Positions 17,952-25,288 of a DNA stretch of 31,414 nt are shown piece by piece (positions within the stretch are counted from its first letter, which is position 1; each line of letters begins with the position of its first letter). The position numbers and the translations under genes are program-made. The notes below the pieces were generated by a model. The model saw only the letters and a program-made list of their open reading frames with translations, was not told the DNA's origin and did not search any database. The DNA is taken from contig CAYJEN010000011.1 of the NCBI GenBank assembly GCA_964369185.1, positions 1 to 31,414 on the forward strand, written 5' to 3'. This DNA is from CAYJAZ01 sp964369185. GTDB lineage: Bacteria > Desulfobacterota > Desulfovibrionia > Desulfovibrionales > Desulfovibrionaceae.

Positions 17952-18037
17952 GATAGTGTCATTAAAATCGCTTTTTTGATTATCTCAGTGTCAGATTTCA
18001 AATCTTTTCCACTTATTCATCTTTTGATGACACTATC
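17952..18037. repeat. 86-bp palindromic element, single copy
   Basis: Terminal 16-bp inverted repeats are GATAGTGTCATTAAAA (17952-17967) and TTTTGATGACACTATC (18022-18037), with one mismatch. It starts one base after family A copy 2. Its size and ends suggest a MITE or an IS remnant; no transposase is nearby. Confidence 0.65.
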
Positions 18038-18055
18038 CAGAAAAATATTTCAACT

Positions 18056-18095
18056 TGAAAAAATAATCCAAGTTAGATTTTCATAGTGGATTATT
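18056..18095 (-). terminator. Terminator of the 74-aa minus-strand gene
   Basis: On the minus strand AATAATCCA (18095-18087) pairs with TGGATTATT (18070-18062) and is followed by TTTTTC. It lies about 47 bases beyond the stop of the small gene. Confidence 0.7.
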
Positions 18096-18141
18096 CTCGA
18101 GGAAAAAATTCTCTAGCTCATAGAAAACAAAAAAAATAATT

Positions 18142-18366
18142 TTATTCGTCTTTTTTCTCTTCAATTTTAATTCCGGCTAGGTTTGCAAGCTGCCCTTTGA
18201 AGATAACTTCGGTTGCAGTTTTGTCTGCAAGTTCACCTAAATCCATTAATTGATCAAGGAATTCGAGCATCTCAAATCGACGAGATTCGGCTGAATATTC
18301 AAAATCTTCCTTAAAATTGCCTTCAAGGTACTCTTTAATGCTTTCAACTGCCTTAAAATTTAACAT
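18142..18366 (-). CDS. Conserved-looking hypothetical protein, 74 aa
   Basis: I do not recognise this protein. It is acidic and mostly helical in character (MLNFKAVESIKEYLEGNFKE...EMLEFLDQLMDLGELADKTATEVIFKGQ), ending in a charged IEEKKDE tail, with no signal peptide, membrane segment or cysteine. An AAAGGAT Shine-Dalgarno stands at the right distance and a terminator with a T-run follows, which supports it as a real gene. It is transcribed against its neighbours and stands alone. Confidence 0.65.
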   Translation of the reverse strand: MLNFKAVESIKEYLEGNFKEDFEYSAESRRFEMLEFLDQLMDLGELADKTATEVIFKGQLANLAGIKIEEKKDE

Positions 18367-18434
18367 AAAAATCCTTTAATTTTAGATGGTTACAATTTTC
18401 TTTAAAAAAAATAGCATAAAACGCAAAAAAAGTC

Positions 18435-18463
18435 TTGCTTTTTTTTTCAAAGTACCGTAGAAG
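18435..18463 (+). promoter_or_regulatory. Candidate promoter of tRNA-Phe
   Basis: TTGCTT (18435-18440), a 17-base spacer and TAGAAG (18458-18463) lie 12 bases before the mature tRNA end. Confidence 0.5.
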
Positions 18464-18475
18464 TATTTTCACGAC

Positions 18476-18551
18476 GCCGCGGTAGCTCAGTAGGTAGAGC
18501 AGAGGACTGAAAATCCTCGTGTCGGGAGTTCAATTCTCTCCCACGGCACCA
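18476..18551 (+). tRNA. tRNA-Phe(GAA)
   Basis: A 76-nt cloverleaf with encoded CCA. The D stem is GCTC/GAGC, the anticodon arm is GAGGA-CTGAAAA-TCCTC with anticodon GAA, and the T arm has the TTCAATT loop. The acceptor stem GCCGCGG/CCACGGC carries a C5-A68 mismatch; T-stem pair 50-64 is G-T. Confidence 0.95.
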
Positions 18552-18562
18552 TTCAACAATCG

Positions 18563-18596
18563 AAGACGATTACGAAAGTAGTCGTCTTTTTTGTTT
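18563..18596 (+). terminator. Terminator after tRNA-Phe
   Basis: AAGACGATTAC pairs with GTAGTCGTCTT around GAAA, with one mismatch, and is followed by TTTT. Between here and pyrG (18597-18852) the sequence is AT-rich and I see no gene. Confidence 0.8.
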
Positions 18597-18852
18597 TTAT
18601 GAGAGTTATATTTTTTATAAGAATGTTTTCATCGATAATTTTTTCTATAAAAATATGAAATTACATGGGATAAGTTATTATTGAAAAAGGGCTTATTTAA
18701 AAATTATATCTACTCTATTGAAATGCTATACTTTTAAATTTCTAGAAAAAAAAATGAAAGTATGCTAGACAGTAAGTCAGAGATAATGTATAACCAATAA
18801 GTCATGTGAAAAACAATTTTCATTGTAAATTATGCTATTTTAAGGATTAGAT

Positions 18853-20493
18853 ATGCAAACTAAGTATATTTTCGTAACAGGCGGAGTTCTTTCATCTTTA
18901 GGTAAAGGACTTGCGGCTGCATCATTAGGAGCTTTATTAAAAGCTCGCGGTTTGAAAGTAACAATTCAAAAGCTCGATCCATACCTCAACGTAGATCCGG
19001 GCACAATGAGCCCATTCCAACATGGTGAAGTATATGTTACTGAGGACGGAGCTGAAACCGATCTTGATCTTGGTCACTACGAACGTTACTTAGGCGTTGC
19101 ACTTACAAGAAAAAATAGCACCACTTCCGGTAGAATTTACTACGACGTAATTAATAAAGAAAGACATGGCGACTATCTTGGCGGTACAGTCCAAGTAATT
19201 CCGCATATTACCGATGAAATTAAAGCTCGTATCCGTTCATTGTCAGAAGGCGATAACGCACCTGATGTTGCCCTTATCGAAATCGGTGGTACGGTTGGCG
19301 ATATCGAAAGCTTACCATTCTTAGAAGCAATTCGTCAGTTTAAGTCAGAGCTTGGACGCGATAACTGCATGAATATCCACCTTACACTTGTTCCGTACAT
19401 CCGTGCAGCAGGTGAGCATAAAACAAAACCAACTCAGCACAGTGTAAAAGAGTTGCTATCAATCGGTATTCAGCCTGATATTATTCTTTGCCGTTGTGAA
19501 GAAGTTATCTCAGAAGAAGTGAAAAGAAAGATTGCTCTTTTCTGTAACGTTGACTCTGATGCTGTATTCTCAAGTGTAGACGTTAAAAACGTGTATGAAG
19601 TGCCTTTAAAGTTCTATGCTGAAGGATTTGATCAAAAAGTTGCTATCATGCTTAGATTGCCTGCTAGAAACCCTGATTTACGTCCTTGGGAAAATCTTAT
19701 AAAAACTTGTAACAGTCTTAAGAGCTTTGTAACTGTTGGTATTGTAGGTAAATATGTTGAATTAAAAGAAGCGTATAAAAGCTTACACGAAGCACTTATT
19801 CACGCAGGCATTGCAAATCACGTAGAAGTTCGTTTAAAGTATATTAATTCAGAAGAAGTATCTGCGCAAAATGTAAAGAAAACTTTAGCTGAATGTGATA
19901 GCATTCTTGTTCCAGGTGGTTTTGGCTATCGTGGTGTAGAAGGAATGATTGAAACTATTCGTTTTGCTCGTGAAAATAAAATACCTTTCTTTGGAATTTG
20001 CCTTGGTATGCAATGTTCTGTTATCGAGTTTTCTCGTAACGTTGCAGGTATTGCAGATGCCAACTCAGAAGAATTTGACCCGCATGGCGCTAACAAACTT
20101 ATCTATCTTATGACAGAATGGTTCGACTTTAGAACTCAAGCTGTTGAAAAAAGAGATGATAAGAGCGATAAAGGCGGAACTATGCGTCTTGGAGCATACC
20201 CTTGTGCTTTGAAAAAAGATACTCTTGCTTTCAAAGCTTATGGTATGGAAAATATTTCTGAACGTCACCGTCATAGATATGAGTTTAATACTGAATATAA
20301 AGAAAGACTTGAAGCTGCAGGTTTAACATTCTCAGGAACAAGCCCGAACGGTGAACTTATTGAGATTGTAGAAGTTAAAGATCATCCATGGTTTGTTGCT
20401 TGCCAGTTCCACCCGGAATTCCAATCAACTCCTATGAATGCACATCCGCTTTTCCGTGAATTTATAGCTGCAACTCTCAAAAATAAGAAGTAG
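18853..20493 (+). CDS. pyrG: CTP synthase
   Basis: This 546-aa enzyme has the synthase domain (KYIFVTGGVLSSLGKGLAAASLG, with LDPYLNVDPGTMSPFQHGEV and EIGGTVGDIES) in residues 1 to about 265, then a class I glutamine amidotransferase domain with the nucleophile cysteine in FFGICLGMQC and CQFHPEF near the C-terminus. It converts UTP to CTP with glutamine. Start follows AAGGA. kdsC follows after 9 bp, so the two are probably co-transcribed; CTP is also the co-substrate for activating Kdo, a plausible link. Confidence 0.97.
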   Translation: MQTKYIFVTGGVLSSLGKGLAAASLGALLKARGLKVTIQKLDPYLNVDPGTMSPFQHGEVYVTEDGAETDLDLGHYERYLGVALTRKNSTTSGRIYYDVINKERHGDYLGGTVQVIPHITDEIKARIRSLSEGDNAPDVALIEIGGTVGDIESLPFLEAIRQFKSELGRDNCMNIHLTLVPYIRAAGEHKTKPTQHSVKELLSIGIQPDIILCRCEEVISEEVKRKIALFCNVDSDAVFSSVDVKNVYEVPLKFYAEGFDQKVAIMLRLPARNPDLRPWENLIKTCNSLKSFVTVGIVGKYVELKEAYKSLHEALIHAGIANHVEVRLKYINSEEVSAQNVKKTLAECDSILVPGGFGYRGVEGMIETIRFARENKIPFFGICLGMQCSVIEFSRNVAGIADANSEEFDPHGANKLIYLMTEWFDFRTQAVEKRDDKSDKGGTMRLGAYPCALKKDTLAFKAYGMENISERHRHRYEFNTEYKERLEAAGLTFSGTSPNGELIEIVEVKDHPWFVACQFHPEFQSTPMNAHPLFREFIAATLKNKK

Positions 20494-20502
20494 GCTGAAT
20501 TT

Positions 20503-21033
20503 ATGCAGAGTTCTGCTCAAAATGATGCAAAAAATATAAGGTTTATCGTTCTAGATGTAGACGGTGTCTGTACGGACGGTAAACTTTATTACGATATCAA
20601 CGGAAATGTATCTAAATGCTTTAATGCTGTTGACGGCTTAGCTATTGTTACAGCTCTCAAGTTGAATATGGGGATAGGAATTATCACCGGTCGTAATGAT
20701 CCGCTTGTTGCAAAAAGAGTGCAAGACCTTGGCATTATGGACTATTATCCTGGTTTTCCGGCAAAGCTTGGACCAATTGAAGAAATACGTGAAAAACACG
20801 GGCTCGATTGGAATGAGATTGCTTACGTAGGTGATGACTGGGTTGATCTTGATCCTATGTTGAAAGTTGGATATCCTGTTGCAGTTGCTAATGCTCGTAA
20901 AGAAGTGAAAGCACTAGCAAAATATATTACAGAAGCAAAGGGCGGAGAAGGTGCTGTGCGTGAAGCTATAGAGCACATCTTTGAACTTCAGGGTAAAACA
21001 CCTGAAATGCTTTCGGATTTGTGGAAACATTAA
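20503..21033 (+). CDS. kdsC: 3-deoxy-D-manno-octulosonate 8-phosphate phosphatase
   Basis: This 176-aa HAD-superfamily C0-type phosphatase has the catalytic motif LDVDGVCTDGK with D18 and D20, GIITGRND (motif II), and YVGDDWVDLDPM (motif IV), and no cap domain. It removes phosphate from Kdo-8-P in LPS core synthesis. It sits between pyrG and lptC, the usual kdsC-lptC-lptA-lptB order. Confidence 0.92.
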   Translation: MQSSAQNDAKNIRFIVLDVDGVCTDGKLYYDINGNVSKCFNAVDGLAIVTALKLNMGIGIITGRNDPLVAKRVQDLGIMDYYPGFPAKLGPIEEIREKHGLDWNEIAYVGDDWVDLDPMLKVGYPVAVANARKEVKALAKYITEAKGGEGAVREAIEHIFELQGKTPEMLSDLWKH

Positions 21034-21037
21034 ATTT

Positions 21038-21700
21038 ATGAAGAATTTTTCATCAATTATTTCTGTTATACTTTTCTGTGCAGTTCTGTATGGTTTATCA
21101 AGTTATTTTCTCAAAGAAGAAGCTGATAGTACTATAAATTATTATGCAAGTTTTGAAGGTAAAAACCTTCAAGATTTGCAAGACTTTGAAAACATTGAAG
21201 AAAGTCTTGAAAGTGTTCAACTAACCTTAGTTGATGTTGATATAGTTCAAGGCAGTGAGGGAAGTAAATCGTGGGAATTAAAAGCTGAATGGGCTAAATA
21301 TGTAGAATCAAGTTCTAATTTACTTGCTCAAAAGCCTTTTATCACTTTTTGGAATGATGAAAATGACGATACTTCTCCCATATTTATTGAGGGTGAACTT
21401 GGTAAAGTTTTAGAAAATAACACACGCATTACTCTTAATAATGATGTGAAAATATCACAAGATACCATGATATTAGAAGGAAATTTGCTTGAGGTTTTAG
21501 TTGAAAAAAGCCTCTTTATATTTCCTGAAGGTGGATTGCTCACAAGCCCTACAAATTTAGGCAGAGCTAATACTATGACATGGAATTCAAAAGTAAACAC
21601 AATCGATGCTACAGGAGACGTTGTGTTTATTATAAATAATGATAACAAAAGCTTTACTTTGGATTCTCCAATCAAAGCACCTCCTGTAATAGAGGAATAG
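21038..21700 (+). CDS. lptC: LPS export periplasmic protein LptC
   Basis: This 220-aa protein has one N-terminal membrane anchor (SSIISVILFCAVLYGLSSYF) followed by a periplasmic beta-jellyroll region with the VDIVQGSEGSKSWELKAEWAKY signature. It bridges LptBFG and LptA. ATG 21038 lies 4 bases after the kdsC stop and gives a proper anchor; the frame is open from 20981 inside kdsC. The Shine-Dalgarno is weak, suggesting coupling to kdsC. Confidence 0.85.
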   Translation: MKNFSSIISVILFCAVLYGLSSYFLKEEADSTINYYASFEGKNLQDLQDFENIEESLESVQLTLVDVDIVQGSEGSKSWELKAEWAKYVESSSNLLAQKPFITFWNDENDDTSPIFIEGELGKVLENNTRITLNNDVKISQDTMILEGNLLEVLVEKSLFIFPEGGLLTSPTNLGRANTMTWNSKVNTIDATGDVVFIINNDNKSFTLDSPIKAPPVIEE

Positions 21701-21701
21701 T

Positions 21702-22226
21702 ATGCGTATTCTTTTAGTTCTAATTATGTTTTTATTTTCTGTTCCAGCGCATGCAGAACAAAAAAACACTATGCCTACGGGCGATGCTCCCACCAAAATT
21801 AATTCCGATACAATGCAATATAACGCTGAAAATAATACTGTTACCTTCACCGGTGATGTTGTTGTAGAGCGTGCCGGTTTTAATCTATGGGCGAAAGAAG
21901 TTGTTGTATATTTGAAAGATACAGATGCTAAAACTGATGTCGAAACAAAAGAAAACGACCCAATGGGAAGCATGAAATCCGGCGATATTGATAGAATTGT
22001 TGCTGAAAAAGATGTGCGTATGAAGTATAATACTTATACCGGTAAGTCATCAAAAGCAATTTATCTAGCTGATAAAGCATTACTTACAATGTATGGCAAT
22101 CCAATCTTAAAAGATGGCGATAACTCAATTACAGGTCAAGAAATTCGTTACTATTTGAATGAGAACAGAAGTGAAGTTATTGGTGGTAGTAAAAGGGTTG
22201 AAGCTTTCTTTAGTTCAGATAAATAG
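21702..22226 (+). CDS. lptA: LPS transport periplasmic protein LptA
   Basis: This 174-aa protein has a signal peptide (MRILLVLIMFLFSVPAHA, likely cut after A18) and an OstA-like beta-strand repeat domain (INSDTMQYNAENNTVTFTGDVVVERAGFNLWAKEVVVYL...AEKDVRMKYNTYTGKSSKAIY). It forms the periplasmic bridge for LPS. Its start lies one base after the lptC stop, with GAGGA just upstream. Confidence 0.88.
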   Translation: MRILLVLIMFLFSVPAHAEQKNTMPTGDAPTKINSDTMQYNAENNTVTFTGDVVVERAGFNLWAKEVVVYLKDTDAKTDVETKENDPMGSMKSGDIDRIVAEKDVRMKYNTYTGKSSKAIYLADKALLTMYGNPILKDGDNSITGQEIRYYLNENRSEVIGGSKRVEAFFSSDK

Positions 22227-22250
22227 GCGAAAATAAGTAAGGGAATTCAG

Positions 22251-22970
22251 ATGGCTATACTAAAAGCACAAAATCTTTTAAAAAGATATGGACAAAAAAC
22301 TGTTGTACACGATGTCTCACTGGGAATGAAGCAAGGTGAGATTGTGGGCTTACTCGGACCTAACGGAGCCGGTAAAACAACAACATTCTATATGCTTACA
22401 GGTATAGTAAAGCCAAGTGAAGGCAAAGTTTATCTTGATGATAAAGAAATTACAGATTTAGCTCTTTATAAAAGAGCGCGAATAGGTCTTTCATACTTGC
22501 CTCAAGAGTCATCTGTTTTCAAAAAGCTTACAGTTTATCAAAACTTACAAATAATTTTGGAACATACCGGTTTATCACGTAAAGAGCAAAAGGAAAAAGC
22601 TTATTCCTTACTTGATGAATTTGGGCTTACACGTTTAGAAAAATCTCATGCTTCGTATTTATCGGGTGGTGAGCGCCGTAGACTCGAAATTGCTCGTTGC
22701 CTAGTGAGAGATCCGCTGTTTGTCCTTTTAGATGAACCGTTTGCAGGTATTGACCCTCTTGCTGTAGATGATATTCAAAATATTATCAGACACCTAAAAG
22801 ATAAAGGAATAGGAGTTCTTATTTCTGACCATAACGTAAGGGAAACATTACAAATATGTGATAGAGCTTACCTTATGTATCAAGGAAGAGTGATATTAGA
22901 AGGTTCACCGGAAGATATCAAAAAAGATGAAATGGCAAAAAGCGTATATTTAGGCGATATGTTTGCATAG
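22251..22970 (+). CDS. lptB: LPS export ABC transporter ATPase LptB
   Basis: This 239-aa ABC ATPase has Walker A GPNGAGKTT (36-44), the LSGGE signature (137-141), Walker B FVLLDEPFAGIDP with D161/E162, and the H-loop ISDHNV. It powers LPS extraction through LptFG, which are not encoded here. It is the last gene of the kdsC-lptCAB cluster, followed by a terminator; the rpoN gene that often follows lptB in proteobacteria is absent. Confidence 0.95.
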   Translation: MAILKAQNLLKRYGQKTVVHDVSLGMKQGEIVGLLGPNGAGKTTTFYMLTGIVKPSEGKVYLDDKEITDLALYKRARIGLSYLPQESSVFKKLTVYQNLQIILEHTGLSRKEQKEKAYSLLDEFGLTRLEKSHASYLSGGERRRLEIARCLVRDPLFVLLDEPFAGIDPLAVDDIQNIIRHLKDKGIGVLISDHNVRETLQICDRAYLMYQGRVILEGSPEDIKKDEMAKSVYLGDMFA

Positions 22971-22980
22971 ATATTACTAT

Positions 22981-23012
22981 AAAAGCAAGGTTTATACTTG
23001 CTTTTTTCTTTT
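22981..23012 (+). terminator. Terminator after lptB
   Basis: AAAAGCAAG pairs with CTTGCTTTT around GTTTATA, followed by a T-rich tract. Confidence 0.85.
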
Positions 23013-23032
23013 TTAGAAGAGTAAAATTTTAC

Positions 23033-23061
23033 TTGCTATCAAGGATAAGAGAAGTTATAGT
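23033..23061 (+). promoter_or_regulatory. Candidate promoter of tolQRA
   Basis: TTGCTA (23033-23038), a 17-base spacer and TATAGT (23056-23061), 30 bases before the tolQ ATG. Confidence 0.65.
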
Positions 23062-23091
23062 CTTGTTTCTAAAAATTTAAACATATTTAAG

Positions 23092-23763
23092 ATGAGTGCT
23101 ACAATGACAGAAAGTTTTATTTCTTCAATTCTTCAAGCGACTTTGTTGTCGCAACTTGTTTTGGCATTTTTGGTTTTGATGTCAATTTTTTCATGGACAA
23201 TAATTTTCCTCAAATATAGAGGTCTACGTGCAGCAGAAATAAGCGCACGTGAAGGTATTGAACGCTTCGAGGGCGCAAAAGATTTGCGTGAAGCAGTTCA
23301 AACTATTGGATTAGATACTGATTCTCCTTTATACGGCATAACTCAGCGCGGTGTAACTGAATTCAATTCCTCACGCGAAGCCGGCATTGATTCTGATATC
23401 GTGGTACAAAACGTAACCAGAGCCTTAGAACAAGGTGTTGCAAATGAATGGACACGTTTAAACTCAAAAATGTCTGTATTGGCAACTTGTGCAAGCACAG
23501 CTCCTTTTATTGGATTATTCGGTACAGTTTGGGGGATTATGTATTCATTCCACGCAATTGGCTTAATGAAATCAGCATCGCTCGCAACAGTAGCGCCGGG
23601 TATTTCAGAAGCTTTGATTGCAACCGCAGTTGGTTTATTTGTTGCAATTCCAGCTTCAATGGCATACAACTTATTTTCTGGAATGGCGAGTAAAGTAGAA
23701 GTTATTTTAGGAACTTACTCAGCAGTATTCATTAATAGAATCCAACGTGAACTTGGTAACTAG
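23092..23763 (+). CDS. tolQ: TolQ/ExbB-family proton channel protein
   Basis: This 223-aa MotA/TolQ/ExbB protein has an N-terminal membrane segment (about residues 17-40) and two more in the C-terminal half (LATCASTAPFIGLFGTVWGIMYSF and APGISEALIATAVGLFVAIPASMAYNLF). It forms the inner-membrane motor with TolR. An alternative start is ATG 23104; neither has a strong Shine-Dalgarno. With tolR and a TolA/TonB-like protein next, TolQ is favoured over ExbB. Confidence 0.9.
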   Translation: MSATMTESFISSILQATLLSQLVLAFLVLMSIFSWTIIFLKYRGLRAAEISAREGIERFEGAKDLREAVQTIGLDTDSPLYGITQRGVTEFNSSREAGIDSDIVVQNVTRALEQGVANEWTRLNSKMSVLATCASTAPFIGLFGTVWGIMYSFHAIGLMKSASLATVAPGISEALIATAVGLFVAIPASMAYNLFSGMASKVEVILGTYSAVFINRIQRELGN

Positions 23764-23771
23764 GAGCTATT

Positions 23772-24191
23772 ATGGGTGCTCAACTTGGATCTAAAGGTCG
23801 TTTTGTATCTGAGATAAATATCACACCATTTGTTGATGTTATGTTGGTATTGCTTATCATTTTTATGGTAACTGCCCCGATGATGCAAGAAGGTATTGAT
23901 ATTAATCTTCCTCAAACAAAAGAGGTAGATACATTACCGACAGAAACCGAAAATTTAGTTGTAAGTATTCGCCGTGACGGCATAATTTATATTGATACCT
24001 ATCAAGTACCTTATAACGAAGTTCAATCTCGTTTGATGGCTCTTGTAGAAAATAAAGATAGACCTGTCTATCTTCAAGCTGATAAAGATGTAGCTTTTGA
24101 TTTAGTAGTTCGAGTAATGGGCGAGATTAAATCAGCCGGTATTGCAAATATAGGCATTATAGCTCTTCGTGATGAAGCTAGTACAAAATAA
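23772..24191 (+). CDS. tolR: TolR/ExbD-family protein
   Basis: This 139-aa protein has a short cytoplasmic start, one membrane segment with the conserved aspartate (NITPFVDVMLVLLIIFMV) and a periplasmic domain (INLPQTKEVDTLP...QADKDVAFDLVVRVMGEIKSAGIANIGI). It works with TolQ in proton-driven energy transfer across the envelope. GGAGCT precedes its start, 8 bp after tolQ. Confidence 0.92.
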   Translation: MGAQLGSKGRFVSEINITPFVDVMLVLLIIFMVTAPMMQEGIDINLPQTKEVDTLPTETENLVVSIRRDGIIYIDTYQVPYNEVQSRLMALVENKDRPVYLQADKDVAFDLVVRVMGEIKSAGIANIGIIALRDEASTK

Positions 24192-24199
24192 AGGTAACT

Positions 24200-25192
24200 A
24201 TGGAAAAATCTTCATCATTTTTACTTTCCCTAGCTTTGCACGGCATGATTGTGTTTTTGATACTTTTTTGGCCGGCAGCAACAGTTCTAGACTTAGATAG
24301 AGAAGTTTATCAAGTTTCTTTAGTTGTTGGTGATATGGGTGGAGAAGGGCTTGCATCAGCAGTTCTTGGCGCACGTCCAGATCAAATAGCGGACAAGGTG
24401 AACCCTGCTTTAGAAGCAGGAACAAAGCCAGAAGCAGCACCGCAAGAAGAATTAGCTCCAGAAGAGTTACCGGAACCGGTAGCTCCTCTTCAAGATATTG
24501 AAAATCCAACAGAAACTCCAGTTCAGCCAGAAGATTTACCTCAACCGGAGTCAGTTCCTCCAACACCACAACCTCTTCCGGAAATACCTACCGAGGCATT
24601 AATTCCTCAAATTCCAAAAGAAGATGAACCTAAGATTGAAGAAGAACCTAAACCCGAACCTAAGCCAGAACCAAAACCGGAACCTAAACCCGAACCTAAG
24701 CCAGAGCCTAAGCCAGAGCCTAAGCCAGAACCGAAACCAGAACCTGCAAAAGAGCCGGAAAAACCTAAAACTACTCCTCCAAAGTCTAGTTCAGGTAGTT
24801 CATCACAGCCTAAAAAACCGAGTCAGTCAGCAGCAAGTTCAGCATTAGCAGACTTACAAAGAGAATTAGGTAGCGGTGGTGTAGGTGGTGGCGCAGGAAC
24901 AGGAAAAGGGCCAGGCGGTGGCGGTATTTACGATGTATACATGGCACAAGTAATGCTTGTAGTACAGAGTGAATGGTCAATGCCAACCTACTCAAGAGAA
25001 AACTATTCAGCACAAGTTGCTGTAAAACTTGATAAAAACGGTAAGATTCTTGATAGTAGTATTGTAAAAAGTTCAGGCAGAGCAGATTTTGATGCATCTG
25101 CAATGAATGCTTTGCTACGATTAGGTTCTCTACCCGCCCCTCCTAATGTAAATCTTCAAGATATTGTATTGGTGTTCAACTCAGCACAGTAG
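24200..25192 (+). CDS. tolA: TolA/TonB-like energy transducer
   Basis: This 330-aa protein has an N-terminal membrane anchor (FLLSLALHGMIVFLILFWPAA), a long proline/glutamate-rich periplasmic region with eight perfect PKPE units (residues 150-181), a serine- and glycine-rich hinge (SSGSSSQPKKPSQS and GSGGVGGGAGTGKGPGGGG), and a C-terminal TonB/TolA domain (YMAQVMLVVQSEW...VAVKLDKNGKILDSSIVKSSGRADFDASAMNAL). The position after tolQR points to the TolA role, although the proline-rich spacer is more TonB-like. tolB and pal do not follow. Confidence 0.85.
   Translation: MEKSSSFLLSLALHGMIVFLILFWPAATVLDLDREVYQVSLVVGDMGGEGLASAVLGARPDQIADKVNPALEAGTKPEAAPQEELAPEELPEPVAPLQDIENPTETPVQPEDLPQPESVPPTPQPLPEIPTEALIPQIPKEDEPKIEEEPKPEPKPEPKPEPKPEPKPEPKPEPKPEPKPEPAKEPEKPKTTPPKSSSGSSSQPKKPSQSAASSALADLQRELGSGGVGGGAGTGKGPGGGGIYDVYMAQVMLVVQSEWSMPTYSRENYSAQVAVKLDKNGKILDSSIVKSSGRADFDASAMNALLRLGSLPAPPNVNLQDIVLVFNSAQ
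24647..24742 (+). repeat. Eight 12-bp coding tandem repeats (PKPE)
   Basis: Eight in-frame 12-base units encode PKPE. The unit sequence varies only at synonymous positions (CCT/CCA/CCG, AAA/AAG, GAA/GAG), so the protein repeat is kept while the DNA drifts. Confidence 0.9.
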
Positions 25193-25229
25193 CTAAGTGT
25201 TTGTTATTATAGAAAAAGAAAAAAAGTGC

Positions 25230-25258
25230 TTGCAATTTAAATTTATTTTAGATAAAAT
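25230..25258 (+). promoter_or_regulatory. Candidate promoter of the PaaK-like gene
   Basis: TTGCAA (25230-25235), a 17-base spacer and TAAAAT (25253-25258), 30 bases before the ATG. Confidence 0.65.
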
Positions 25259-25288
25259 ACACTCGAAATTTAAACTCGGAGCTCAAAT

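Noticed and set aside
24198..25103. Long alternate-frame and antisense frames over tolA
   Set aside because: They mirror the repetitive PKPE-coding DNA and low-complexity codons; leucine/glutamine-rich translations are artefacts.
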